From contig WHVD01000054.1 in the NCBI GenBank assembly GCA_015178975.1, forward strand, positions 1 through 64,000: 64,000 nt of DNA. The letters are read 5' to 3'. The DNA comes from Hysterangium stoloniferum (lineage: Eukaryota; Basidiomycota; Agaricomycetes; Hysterangiales; Hysterangiaceae). Both the position numbers and the translations under genes were made by a program. This document shows positions 11,339 to 24,545 of this stretch, piece after piece (positions within the stretch are counted from its first letter, which is position 1; the number at the start of each line of letters is the position of its first letter). Below the pieces are notes generated by a model that saw nothing but the letters and a program-made list of their open reading frames with translations, was not told the origin of the DNA and searched no databases.

Positions 11339-14300
11339 TTAGCCGCCATATGTGAACCTGGAAGGAAACAATGGCGATCAGTTGAGAATACCGTCAATCT
11401 CGTTTATACAACTCACCAGACAGCACTAAGGGTAGGTGTTAATTGAATGATTAATCTTGTAGAAATAATCAAGTACACACCGCGACTCTACAGCCTCCTT
11501 TCTTACATGTCGTTTGGGATCATCCAAGCACTTCCCTAAATCGCGGATAACTTGCATTTTGTACGGATGCAGTATATCATACCGTACGATCTGCGGCAGG
11601 ATACCAACATACTGCAGTGAAACTTGACGCAACCGCTATACATGGAGTGAGTCAAATTTTGATAACTGGGAAGGCAGGTGCCATACACTGAATGATGGCC
11701 CTTGAATATGAGCGTTCTTTAACATAGCAGTCACGAGACTTCCAGCATGTTCCGAAACAGCGTTTTGTACAGTTTCCCCGACTGCACCAGTGTCCTTTGT
11801 CGCGCTGTGCAATGTCTCAATCACATCAGCTCGAATTTCCATGTCCGGCAGATCAAGACCGCGAAGTAATAATGGCATGAGCTTTGGATAGAATGAAAAC
11901 ATGTCATTATTTAGGCCACAATCCAGACTGACCTCATTCATTTTATGAGCATACATTGTTTTTGGTATTGATTTAATGAGGGACGCCAAGGCAACAAGAT
12001 AGGGTGTTTGTTCTGTGGTTGCTTAAATTTCGTGTCATAATCAGCAGTCAGACTGATCGATATCGAATCTCACCTTGATGTGACTTTACACCTTCCACAA
12101 TTCGAGGAAGAACCGAATTGAAATATTTCTGTGTCGACAAGACCTTGTACACATATGATCAGCTTGTGTGAGGCTAGACGGGATTGAACTTACTCTTTGT
12201 ATCGCAAAGTTCTGTTTTGTTAGTACATCATCTCCTCCACTTCCTATCGAACCAATTGCCTTTGCAGCATCCCAGCCTAAAGAGCTATCGACAAAAATGC
12301 TGAATAATTTGTCTACGTAGACGTTGGCCAGGTCGTAGTTGCGTAATACCAATGATTTAGTTAGCTACGACGCTACTATCAGTCCTCTACCAGTTTCATA
12401 ACAAAAAGGCACCTACCCATGTCCATAATCTGATGGCTCGGCGCCGCCTCTCTAATACCTTGGCAGCTACTACATTTTCCTCCCATAAAGTCTCGCCCTG
12501 GACTGAAATGAACGTTGATAGGCCTAAAGAAAAGTGCTAAGTCAGGGAGGTGGAGTATCAATGATCATCCAACCTTCAGTGTGTTTATTGACTATTGACG
12601 AGATAGCATGCATAACCGATATCGCGTGATCGTTACTGGCGGCGGTTGTATCTAAAGACCAACTAGATAGACTGACTAACAGCGATGGTTCATCCTCTAC
12701 CGGTAGACGGACCTGGTGCACACGTAAAGTCGATTGACAAACACATAATGGTAGCCATACATACCTCCTTCCTAAAGGATATCAACGGAGCAGTAAAGAG
12801 GGGAATCAGTGCCTTCTGTGCGTCCGATACCTCGGTCTGAAAGGAAAGTAAGTACTAAATTACCTGCCATGAACGTGCACCAACATCAAATGGTTTGAAA
12901 GATGAGCCCACAGCCTGATCCTTGTTTACAACTGCACTAATCTCACGACCGAAATAAGCATTGAATAAAGACTTGGCAAAAGTGCCTTGATGGCTATTCT
13001 CTATGTTAACCCAATACAACGATAACGTTAGAATAGCAAGAACACCAACTCAGCTGAAGCCGTTTGAATGATCTGCTGAATCACTCTGCTTCCAATATGA
13101 ATCAGCCGTGGGTGAATAGCAACTGTCTCGTTTCCTTTGTCACTGCTCAGAGCAGCGTCTATAAACAAGCCATATAGCCGAGGGACAAGGCGATCGAGGT
13201 ATTTTGGAATATCTGAATGACCCAATTCAACCTTCCTTGAAAGAACTTTGGATAAACTCGACAGGATGGCATGGACGTAGGCAGCATTGGCTTCGCGATC
13301 TACGATAGGTGATAGCGGAGCCGTGCAGATAAGATCAAGCTTGGTCGATAGTCTGACCACAAGGGTTTCGAAAAAAGCGGGGGTTGTGCATAAAGATGTT
13401 AGACTAGACAGGACTCGCCGATACTGTGCGTGTTCTGCATAGGCGTCTCGCGATGGCGCACTATCGGGAAGAGTGCCAAACAATAAAGGTAGAGTAGTCT
13501 CTTCAATATGCTTTGGCGCCACAAGAGATACTGATGAAAGAACATCAAGGGCAGTCATCCTACGGAAGCCTTAGCAAGTGCGCTTTCTGTGTGAAACAGC
13601 TAACCCACCGAACATCGTCATCAACGGAATAATTCGCAGCAACAAGGAGTTCATTGATGCTGTGCACCACGAATGCTATCTCATCACCAGTGAGAAGGCC
13701 CAATATTTTGACCATGGCGTCAATTGCGAGTAAGGCCGGAGGTGCGCCGCCTGTAATTTTCAATCCTACGATGAAAATACCAAGGAGTTCGTCCTTGAAC
13801 GAATCAAGAGGTCTTTCAATCTCGTATGACCTTCTACTCTCGTTTCCAGCCCGGGGACTGTAAACGTCCCGCACTGCACGCACGATATTCTCTGCAGCTG
13901 TCAAAGTGGCTGGGCGGTTCGAAATTTCGAGAGGATCACGGAACAAGGAGATTAAATGCGGGACGGTTTCTGAAATTGTATAGCGGGTGATGAAAGCTGG
14001 TAGAAATCCGTCAGTACGATATGTATTATTGTGACGAAGGAAATTACCAGTTGTTTGGACAAGGCTTGCCAAAACTTTAATAGCAGGCTTTGCTTTGCTC
14101 TTCTCAGGTTCTTTCAAAAACACTAAGCACTCTTCCACTATTAATTTCCCCAAGCCTTCTGGGTATTCCCCAGTATTTTTATAGTCTGCAGATGGATATA
14201 CTACCTGTATGATAGTTTGAGTAGTCTCGAGGGCACATTCTGCTGTTTCAGGGTCAATGGGTTGGAAAATCTAAACAAAGACGGTAAGTTAAAGTATAAT

Positions 14301-15677
14301 TAACGAAAGAATGGAGTCAGATTCATACCTCAAGCTTCAGAGCGGTCCATAGCTTAAGCGCATGATTACGAGTAATAGTAATACCATACACAGGTAGGCA
14401 AGATGCGATGGTCTTCAATGTATCTCGCTGAAAACGTGACCTGGATTAGAGAAAATTGAAACATACACTAGAATTCACCTGCGCTAGCTTACTTTTGTAC
14501 TTCCTGATCCAGCTGATAACTTTTCTAAAAACAGCGGTATAGCCAAAGGCCCAAATCGAGGAGTGGCATTCAAACATAATCTATGTTAGATTATTTAGAC
14601 ATGGTTAAACGAATAGATAAATAAATAAACCTTAGAGAAAGCTTAAGATCATCCGGCGTTATCCCATAAGGATCATCGGGAGGCGGGCGGAAACTAATGG
14701 GAAAATAACAAAACGTAATATTGAAAAGGTCCTGTCATCGATGTTATAGACTTTCTAGGTAAAATGTTGCATTTACAGCGACTCACATCCACGAAGTTCG
14801 AAATGTCAAATTCAATAAGAATTACTCGAGCGATGGAAAAAGCTAGCATTAAATTCCGGGGATCCTTTTCGCCTTCTGCCAGTTCAATATAACCGCGTAA
14901 GAAGTCGTTGCCCATTGTCTTTAGTACTTAAACAAGTTGAATACGAACATCAGGGTTAAATTTTCGGATTATGTAACGGTCGACTTTACCATCGCGATAG
15001 TGAGAAAAAAGTTGGTCGATTATCGTGAATACAGATAACCGCGTCGATTGAATGTGGACTTTCATGACAACATGTTCAAAAATGCTTATAAACTCGGTGT
15101 TAGTCGTAACACTGATTCGTGGCAATTTTCACCTACGCTTTAACAGATGCTATCACATCATCGGAGGTGAGGGACTTATTGGCTGTCAGTGGAACGAGTC
15201 CTCTCAAAGCAGGGATGATGGTGTCGCTGTCGTCTAGCTTGCCGCAGAAGAATTTGACGAGAACATGTGCTAGAGCAATCAATGAGACGTGAATATAGAC
15301 GTGGCTTGAGTGTGATTTTCAAATGAACATACTTACAAGACTGTTTGGTTATCTTATCGGCAGGACACTTCGCAATGACGGCGGACAAAAAACCGACACC
15401 TGTGTCCCTTCAGAATACGGACCTTCAATGATGAATCTCTCAGTGATTATAATACCTTTAGCACGTGTAGCATCATCTTCAGATGTTAAGTACTCTCCCA
15501 GAGCCTTTACTACGTTTAATAAAGACGTATTTCCATTGATGATGTCTAGTCGTTCTCTAAAGTTAGCAGTAGTGGGTATAAAGTCTTCAATTACATGCCA
15601 GATACAACTGCGTCCAAGTCAGCTTCTCTATTTTCTATGACCATAAAGCTTCGGACTAGCTGTTCAGTTTGCTCCAT
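11339..15677 (-). CDS. MMS19: MMS19/MET18, cytosolic Fe-S cluster targeting factor
   Basis: HEAT-repeat protein of the MMS19 family, which with CIA1 and CIA2 hands Fe-S clusters to cytosolic and nuclear enzymes such as XPD and DNA polymerases. Many exons. The start MEQTEQLVRSFMVIE is followed by spliced segments containing GVGFLSAVIAKCP, HVLVKFFCGKLDDSDTI and IPALRGLVPLT, then LRGYIELAEGEKDPRNLMLA, all typical of the MMS19 N-terminal domain. The C-terminal HEAT region ends with VIRDLGKCLDDPKRHVRKEA and a last small exon giving WFTYGG. The human protein ends in a comparable aromatic tail. A terminal intron of 58 bp before that tail is inferred; without it the protein would stop at 11413. Internal exon borders between 12000 and 14700 were not all fixed. 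Confidence 0.9.
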
Positions 15678-16759
15678 GTTTGAACAGTGCACCGTTGACG
15701 CGAACCGGGGTCACGAGTGTGAGGTTTGTGGGGTCTGTCGACCTTTCCGAGTCAATATTGAACCATGATACTAAGTATCTGAAGCATGCATAAGAGATCG
15801 TTCAAATCGGACAAAAAGAAATCAATAAGTCAACAATGAATTTCCATTTTCGCGATATCATCAGTCAATGTGGATAAATATTCGAGTCTCATTACAACTC
15901 ATAAGTTCTGCGTGCTATGATGGTGACAGACTCTGATCCTTATGGTCCAGAATGATCTTAAGCTTAGGTATGTTTCGGGACGCACCTGGAACTGAAGCCT
16001 GCTATATCTGCAGCCTAAACAGTCTTTCAGCGATGTCAACAGCACTGGAGGCGACTGTAGTTGATTGAACGGTTTATAGGCTTGACGCAGATAAATCATC
16101 TAGACAGGCCTTATAAAGATTAATAAAAAAACGAGCTCATGGAGTTGCAAGTATATATATGTGTGTGACGAATCAATCGCTACCGTCTCACCTTGAGTAT
16201 AAACAGATTTTCTGAAAAGGATTGTTCATGCATAAACATTATAGTAATAGTCCTCAGCAGCACGCATGACGGCACATAGGACAATCATTCCACAAGACAA
16301 GTTTCTGTTGTTCAAAACAAAACGGACAAAACGTAACTATCCTCGAGCTCTTCAAAGCGCTATCATAGCATCGATTACTTAGAAAATGTTGGGATATATT
16401 TAGTTCGTTTATACGCATTAAGTGATATCCTCCTTGGAGCTGTAGGCTTAATGGGTGCTTTCCAACTCCGAGTGTAACGGGCGTCTGCGGCATGCGAGTG
16501 TATGGACAGTAAGAGACCATCAGTTTGATAACTAGGCGAACTAGTATCCAGCAGCTTACTTGTTGTTCCCAAGCTCTTATTTCTTGCCGTGTAAGTCCTG
16601 ACCAATCCTATCCCGTTTTTTGGATGAATCTTCGATATATTTGCACGTCAGGCTGAACCCGGTGTTTTGAGGAACAATCTGTGAGATGTCAAATTATCGC
16701 TTTATATCTTCTGATTCTTTTTATATATTCACAACCATCATTTGCAAGAACTGACCTTC
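15678..16759. other. Divergent intergenic region MMS19/ELMO, with a doubtful small ORF
   Basis: About 1.1 kb between two divergent starts. On the minus strand 16254-16520 reads open and ends in a cysteine-rich stretch (CPFC, then CPMC 10 residues later, RHACC end) resembling a zinc ribbon. A possible 5' exon lies near 16560-16605, but no in-frame ATG was found, so it is not called as a gene. An AT-rich TATA-like run at about 16717-16730 lies just ahead of the ELMO gene. Confidence 0.35.
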
Positions 16760-19700
16760 ATGTCTGAATTTATAGACGAAGACGACATGTCCTCTTCTGT
16801 CCAAAGTCCAACATCGCTTCGTTCACCAGTCACACCTCAACAGGCTCGTCGCTCTGTTTTGATTCCGACTAATAGTGTAACAACAAAAGACGGCCAAGTT
16901 GTGAGCAGGCCTCAAAGAAATGGTTTCTTTACTATTCTTATACGTTGAAACCAGGTCAGGGCGCGCATTGATCAATCCCTTGTAAGCCGGAGAGCTAGGC
17001 TTGTCGACGCGTGTACAACTAAAACTAAGTCTTTGTCACCATAGAGTGTCAATGATGTCGTGAAACAGCTTTGTTCAAACCTCAAAATACAAGAACCTCA
17101 TGTTTTGTATGCTCTACGCGACGACTCGGATGAGCTGGTGACGAATGAAAATCTACGGAAAATGATCAGGCAAAAAGCCAATCTCCGGTATGTTCATACC
17201 TTTTTCGCATATCGCTCCTTCTATAGAAGATGGTCAGTCTAGTGAACGCACCTAAGATAGAGGCCCTGGAAATTGCGGATAAATTGAGCCTGCGCGACGA
17301 GCGAACGTTGCGGATGACTCTCTTCTCTTTACAAAAGTTAATACGTGTAAGTATGAGCTCGCTCCTTCGTTTTAATTGATCCCAACCATTAGTCAAATAG
17401 GAAGAGGGATTTGCCAAGGCTTTCTTAAGTCGTGATGGAATGCATGAATTGATAGAAGTGATATCCGGAAGTCACGGCAATACATTGGCGGTAAGCACCC
17501 TGATACTAGTCTCCCATATTTCCTTTTCAACAAAGACAACAGTATGCTTTAACTGCTATGCAAAATCTTATGGAGCTCGATTATGGGTGGTCTAATCTAG
17601 GAGATGACTTTATTTCATCTGTTGTGCAGATATTGGCTTCACCACAAAATCTTATCAATGTCTGCCGTCCGGCAACTGCCATTCTTAAAAAGCTTGTGGA
17701 GGCGGATCCGCGATCTGCACCAGGGCCAATTATGGCCGGCAGTTCCACCCGTCCCCCCGTAGCGCCACCTGGTACGTGTTTTCCTGGCCACTACATGTCG
17801 AATGTCTAGATCCGTAATAATTCCAAATCCAGGCAGCGTATATCGGTACGGTTTTGACCGTGTTTATGAACAAATGAGTCAACAGCGCGGTTTGCTCGAC
17901 ATCGTGGTTGGGCGTCTTGGGAGCGCCGATAGTGTCATGGGATTGAACTCGTGGGTACTCTTTTAATGCATGCAGATATTTATCATTGATAATAAACGTT
18001 TATGTCAGGATGATGCTGATCAATTCATTGTTATCTCATGCAACAGACGCGAGATGGGAGGATCTCACCTCAGAACTAGAACGTCTCAACGTCCGAAAAG
18101 CTGTCATTGTATGCATCTACTCGTTTCCTGTCACTCTTCGCGACCTCACGATTTTTGAAGCGATTAATGTCGTCCCATACCATTGAAGATCTTACGTCCT
18201 CTATTCTCGACTTCCAAGCAAACATTGTACGGGTAACATTCCGCCGCAAGATCACTGTCGTGGATCCCGAACAGGATGCTAGTCAAGAAGAGACATTGCG
18301 TTTCATCTGGTCAAGCGCTAAAATCAGTGAACTGAGTGAAAATGGGAAAATTTTCAAATGGCGAAGGTTGGGTTTTGAAACGGAAGATATTCGCAAAGAA
18401 TTTGTGGAAGTTGGTGCTCTAGGACTTGACTGCTTAGTGAGTGATGATCTTTAGTTATTAACAGCATATCTCAGCAACATTGGCCTGTACAGAAAAATAT
18501 GGTGATCAGCGACCCTGATTACTTCTCTAAGGTGACATTTCAGTCGTGATGTATCGCAACTCATGCTAATGCGTTTAGTTTAGGTAGTTCTCGAGCAAAT
18601 CAGTCGGCCGGTTGAACGACGATGTCCTGTCGCAAAAGCCTCGAACGAGGTCGTAGAACTACTTGCCGAACATTGGGCTATCTTTGCTCCAGGCTGTATG
18701 TTCTTCATGTCGATATGGTTTTCGTTTTCTGTTCATCCAATCAGCAGATTCGACTTCTACCACCTTTCAACCATTTTTCCTGAACTTTGCGAAGGTCCAT
18801 ACACTTGCTACGAAGTTTTTCTTGAGGTAATCACTCGTCGCCTTTTAGTTTCTGATATATTCAACTCCCAACAGGATGTGGAATGAGAGCGGCGCTGCCG
18901 CGGGTGATTTTACTCGTGTTGTCGCTTTAGTGCGGAGCCAGTTAGTATCGACATCCTTTGAGTTTGTTATAATCACTGAAATTTTGTCAGAGTGAAAGTA
19001 GCTCTCCGAGATGAAAATACACGCCCTTGGCATGAAGTTGAGACCGACTTTGAAGATAGTGAATATCGTGACGTCCGCGATCGTCAAATGAAGGAGCTCG
19101 AAATGGAAGATGATTTGCTAAGCAAAGTCCCTGTGAGGTATTTATTTGCTGTGATTGTCATATTTTATTTTATGATTCTGATTTGCAAATGCCTTTCGAA
19201 GGAACTTACGGGCAAAATTGTATAAGGAATCGTTTGAATTCGTTAGACAACAACGAATACAATGCCTTATGCAAGGCGCATGGTTTGTTAATGCGAATCC
19301 CCTCTCGACTCAAATTATCCGTGAAGCTCCTCGGCGACCGAATCGGCCGTGGCGGTTTATGCGTCTAGTATGCGCATCTCAGATTTCATGTAATAGTCAG
19401 TGCTGATTTAGGTTTTCCAGGACAAAGGTGCAAAATATATCCATTATGTCGACAGCGCAATCAAATTTCCCGTGCGCGCAGGGTTAGAGGATCTGCCCGA
19501 ACGCATTGAGATTGCGCAAATTGCTGAAATAGGAATAGGCACCTGTGCATTGCCACCGAATGTATTAAATTCGGATTTACCCACAGCCGCCCCAATTGCC
19601 TCGCCGCTATCCTTCTCGTTATATAGTACCCGTGACGGATCCCTTGCAGACCAGGTTGCCACGGATCCATCCCGGTGGGCTGATTGGACAGATGGACTTA

Positions 19701-19957
19701 ACATGTTGAGACGTGATGGAGGCCACGTTGCGACACCTGAAACTGCAGAGTTTGTTAAAGCCTTGACTGAAATAGGTCTGAAGATTAAGTTACTCAGTAA
19801 GTTCTCTCTTGACTAGAGGTGAGTAGAATAAAATTAACATTCATTTATTAAAGATCTTTCTGGTGAGAAAGTGGAAATTCCAAGCTCACTTGTAGCAGGA
19901 CCACCTCCTCCTACGGTGGACTTTTTCTTCGCTGATCCCGGATATCTATGGCAGTGA
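16760..19957 (+). CDS. ELMO/CED-12 family protein
   Basis: Relative of animal ELMO, the partner of DOCK-type exchange factors that activate Rac. Multi-exon gene starting at MSEFIDEDDMSSSVQSPTS; the TTG-initiated extension just upstream is not counted. The N-terminal half is armadillo-like (LRMTLFSLQKLIREEGFAKA, YALTAMQNLMELDYGW). The ELMO domain follows, with the strongly conserved FKWRRLGFETEDIRKEFVEV and LGLDCL. A PH-like C-terminal region (AKYIHYVDSAIKFPV) comes next, then a Pro-rich end (GPPPPTVDFFF). The last intron (about 19800-19853) is resolved and places the stop at 19955-19957. The whole architecture is present, so it is probably functional. Confidence 0.88.
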
Positions 19958-20954
19958 ACCGGTGCCAGGGTGCTTCATACGGGTATATTTTATCTGTCAA
20001 ATCGCTGGATGGGGATATATAGGCTTTCAAACGGAAGGATTTTGGTTCTGTAATTGATATCATTGTATTATTTTCTTTGCCCCACCAAATATGTTCAGAA
20101 CTAAGTTGTACGCTGACAGTGGTGAGAGAGACACGAGTAGAAGAAACCAAAGAAGGCACTGAGAAAGGTCCTAAGGGTGAAAAGACAAAATACCGTGTTG
20201 TCATCAAGAGTGAGGACGAGGAAAGCATTTGGAATCGGAGAGGCCCAGGAAGAACGAGACAACAAATGAATCGCGTAAGGGTATGCACTAGTCCCAATTA
20301 TTGGCTTGTAGGCGGTCGAGCAATGGAGGACATCGTCTCTGAGCAATGGTATATGAAAGGAAGAACACTAGGCATGCGGGAAATAGAGGATTAAGCATTT
20401 ATTGTAAATATCCATAGAGAAATATTGAGCAAAAAACCCAAGCAGTAAGTGAGTTGTGTCTGAAGCATGGTCTGTTCAAAGGAGTGGAGATTCTCCTGAA
20501 ACGCTGCAATAGAAGAATATTTTTCTTCGTTTTTCTTTGCCCCCAAGTAATTTGGAAGGTTGGGGGTGCGTTGTTAGTGTGTGAAATAAATTTCCAAAGA
20601 TTTAGCAACGCCCCAATACCATTCTTCACGGTCCGTCCCCGCATCTGGCTTTCGCGTCGTAGCACAATATTTGTTCAATAATATTCAAGTTCCTCGTCGC
20701 AACTAAACTTCCTCTTTCAAAGTGGTAATTATATTTCACATTCACAAGCTCGTTTCCTGCCCATGTACCCGGGCGTTGGCGCGACAAACGTTCTACGAGC
20801 CTACAACTGGGACTGAAGCCCCCAAATAGACACCACCCTGCGCTAAATCACTATAGCCCATCATGACGTACGACGGTAGGCTATTTGTCTGATATCAGCG
20901 AATCCTGAATTATCACATTTTCATCCTTTGACATGTAGAAATTAAAAAATAGGT
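19958..20954. other. Convergent intergenic region, no gene seen
   Basis: About 1 kb between the 3' ends of the ELMO and NUP85 genes. It contains short open frames on both strands, none with family-like sequence or a plausible splice structure. It is probably two 3' UTRs back to back. Confidence 0.5.
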
Positions 20955-23640
20955 TTATTCTGCAATTATTTGACCCCGACCGCCCACTGCAAGAACACTG
21001 CATCTGGCGAAGTAGCGCGCCAAGGCCAAACGTACAGATTCCAGGTGTCTCAGCGCTTCCTGCTCACCACCTTCTTTAATTTGCAGGATTAGAGCGCTAA
21101 GGTACTCCAAGCCAGATCCCTGAGCAGCACGCGTTTGTACTTCTTCCAGGCGGCGTAATAATTCGAATACTTCCGAAACGTCAAAAGGCATCACCTCAGC
21201 TGGTCATGTGAGATCAGTTATTGTCGCACAAATTGGTAAGGAACGCACGATCATGAACTAGTAGCTCTCCGGCTTGTTTCAGAAGAATGCCCCACCACGA
21301 TTTTGGTACTAATTCTTCACGGAACATGGTCACGATATCCCATGCTGCATCGTGTATGTCCCCTGCTGACCATCGAGTGCAGAACTCAGCATACTTGACC
21401 AAGAATGCTAGCCGGCGCCGGGTATTTAATTGGCTATATGATGAGGGGTGTTGTAATGTTGGAGCGATCTCTAACACAGACGCAACGAAATCCTTAGGAC
21501 CTACGGCGAGCAGCGTTGACAAGGCCGCCTATAAAACTTGATTCGAAAAGTGACGAACCTGCGGAAAGGCTTTTTGCCAGCATCAGGTCAACCACTCGTC
21601 CGACCCCTGTCCAATCTTCCGCTGAAGTGTAATACGAGATCGCCAGATAATAGTGTCCCAAGTCAATAAATGTACGCGCAGCAATCTAATGGTTGGGGTA
21701 AGGGCCATTTGGTTCGCGATTTGAGAAGCAGATCGAGGGACAACGCACTTGACAGATCTCTCGTCGAACACTTTCTCTACCATGTTCTTTACAAATCTCC
21801 AAAATCTCTTGAACCTTTTTATCCAACGGTGACTCTCCATCTGTATCCATGTCGTCGTTTTGGACAATAGCTTTGCCTTTGCCTTTCGACTGTCCCAGCT
21901 CAAGTGGAATGCGTGAAAGGACTTCATCTGCACGAAGTTTACCTTCGTCTCCGCATTCGCACATGTAGAGTACAGCAATGCGCCATAATGAGGGATCAGC
22001 AAGCAAATACTCAGCATAGCTAAGCAAGAAGTGTTCTCGGATGGACAGATCGGCCCTGCAAAAGTTTGAGGACAACGATAAGGAGATCGAAGATGCCGTC
22101 AGCCTCACCCTTCAATTTCAATCAACAGACCCAGTGGCTGCATGATGTCTACAAGATGAGCCGCAAGCCATATGTCGAATGTATTTGCACGTTTGACAGC
22201 TTCGCCAATTTGTCCACTGAATAAAGCAGCAAATATATTTTCCTCTGGGAGCGTAGTGTCCAGAGGCATGTCTTCTAAAATGGTAATGAGTAATCGCCTA
22301 AGGAATTCATCGTGTCAGTACCAACAAAATATATTATGCAAATCCCATTCTACACTCACTCGATATGATGCCTTCTGAGGCCGACATCTACCCATACGCC
22401 CCAGACACACAATACCTCCTTCCAACCTTCTGTGTAGTACTGGCAATGACGCTTAATAGCACTTTTATCACCTTCCATAATCCGAACGATTTCCAACATC
22501 CATGGAAGCCAGTTTCTACCTTCCTCGTCGGAGACTTGTTCCATCTGTTTCTTAAGTGCAATGACTCGATTTTTCCAGTGCCGCCAAGCAACGAAAAAGT
22601 CGTGTTCTGTCGAATATTTTGTGGATCGGGGTTGAGATTTTAATAAGATACTCAAAGTTTCAGCTGATTGCCACAACAAGCGGGATGGATGTTTCTGTAA
22701 CCTCTCGACAAAAATGAGAGCCCCCCGTGTGAGGCCACGCAAGATACAGCTATGGCGTATATCAGTCTACGCACACTTTTTAGGTAACAATATCGTACCG
22801 AGTTAAATAATTCCAGAATTTGTCGTTATCCCACGGGGCATTGAGTTTTTGTAGCTCGATCGCCTCCTCTGAATCGGGGGCAACAAAGTTTACGTTTAGC
22901 CATTCAAGGAGCTCTTCTCCGATGAGACCACTCAGAGAACCGTTGGAGGGAACATGCATTGCCTGGAAAAGACCGAGTATAGCATACATGTTTTCACTGC
23001 GAGCAACAGCTACTTCAGGCCACGGATCTTGATCCTGTTTGTTCTTTCAGAAGCTTCGGGATATGACAAGGGGCCAAACACATACATCGAGCCTATCCCT
23101 GTGCAATTTGACGGCTAACATATATTCGTCTACGATCCCGTTAAACCAGATTAAATCCTCCTCGCTGAACACTCTGAAAAAAGGCAGGATTAACGTTCTC
23201 AGCGAAGATATCTACTGAAACTTTACTACTAACTCGTCCAAAATTCCTGTACGGTGTTCAGCTTTACTCTTGTTGAATTTTGTCATTGTAACAAAGCTGT
23301 CTGAAATAAGCTGGCACCAATTAACCAGTATGGAGATATGAGAAGGCCCATCCAACATACTTTTCTGCGGGAATCAGACAATGGCCTATCCCACGAAGAG
23401 ATAAAAATGTGGGAAGCGTAGCTGCTTTCGACGCGTTTTGATTTATCAGGCTACAGAGTGCTGAAGTACATGTGGATGCTTGGTGAAAACGGTACGCACC
23501 TGAGATAAGGTTGCGAACAGAGCCAAAGAATTACTCCTAGGAGAGACGGTGCTGGAAAGATTGTATCCTCCTTCAACAAAGTTACCTCTCTCCTCTGCTT
23601 GGAGTAATGAAGGGGTGAGGCAGACGTTGGGGACAACCAT
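20955..23640 (-). CDS. NUP85: Nucleoporin NUP85 (Y complex of the nuclear pore)
   Basis: Alpha-solenoid nucleoporin of the Nup84/Nup107 (Y) complex. Multi-exon gene. The start MVVPNVCLTPSLLQAEERGN is followed across an intron by LRGIGHCLIPAE. The middle has SGLIGEELLEWLNVNFVAP and FWNYLTRY, then HPSRLLWQSAETLSILLKSQ, which match the Nup85-like domain. The C-terminal part has REHFLLSYAEYLLADPSLWR and FRELVPKSWW-type segments (here FREELVPKSWWGILL). The stop follows GGRGQIIAE. Identification rests on these family segments in the correct order. Some exon borders were not fixed. Confidence 0.85.
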
Positions 23641-24545
23641 GTTTGCTATTAGCTTGTAGCCACTGTTGTTTACTTTTAGGTGTTTAATAGAAATGATATT
23701 CAAAAGGTATGGCGTTGTATGACTGACATGTATAAAAGAACGCGTTAAATCAGGCTGCAGGTTGCGGAAACGGTGTAGATGGTCACAACACGAGGAAACC
23801 ACAACTTTCTGATTACATAATCGATTGTTTTTATAAATAAATAAAAGGTTAGCGCAACCACCCAAAAATATATACAAGGAGGGGACCGTAGCAAAGTTAA
23901 GAAAATATAGCATTGGACCGGGAGAAAATGGGGTAATGAAATATTGAATAACATAAATTACAGGCCTAGGATGCGCAATCATTGATCATGAAATCGAATA
24001 ATTTGCCAAGTCACTCATTAGTGAAAAAATGCCTGTAGGTCCTCGAGGAATGCCGATGGAACTGCCACTGGTCATTCAATACCTGGCAACGCTAGGCCTG
24101 TCACTACAAATGAAATAATCAAGACCTTGTCGATAAAATGTGGAGCTAAAATACAAACAACTCGTGGCCACTGAATGAAACCTCTGTGCTTGGGGAGTAT
24201 TCGTCACCAACAAGATTGAGGTTAAACCACGTTTAAGAAACGTCACGGAGCTCCGAGAGCTTTCGGATTCATATCTGACCCATGCTGACTATGAAACGAT
24301 TGTTCGGCAGCTGAGGCACACGTAGCACTGATCGCCTTGGTGAGTGACGAACAGGTAGCACCGGAATAGTAATAATACCTGTATGGGAACTGAAACTATG
24401 TAAGCATCCGACAGCGCCCGAGTGGACGACTTGGACTTGCTCTCCTCTCATTATCATCAATGACCACGTTCGCAACCAGTAGGTCTCGTTATCGCTCTTT
24501 ATCGAGTTTTGTCTGCTCACTTTTATATTAGACGTGACCGTTTCC
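23641..24545. other. Divergent intergenic region NUP85 / F-BAR gene
   Basis: About 900 bp that must hold both promoters. No recognisable gene, RNA or repeat was seen. Short open frames on the minus strand read into it from the NUP85 start but lack family features. Confidence 0.5.

Noticed and set aside
20077-20394. Plus-strand frame of 105 codons after the ELMO gene
   Set aside because: No family signal, rich in charged low-complexity sequence, and located where two 3' UTRs meet.
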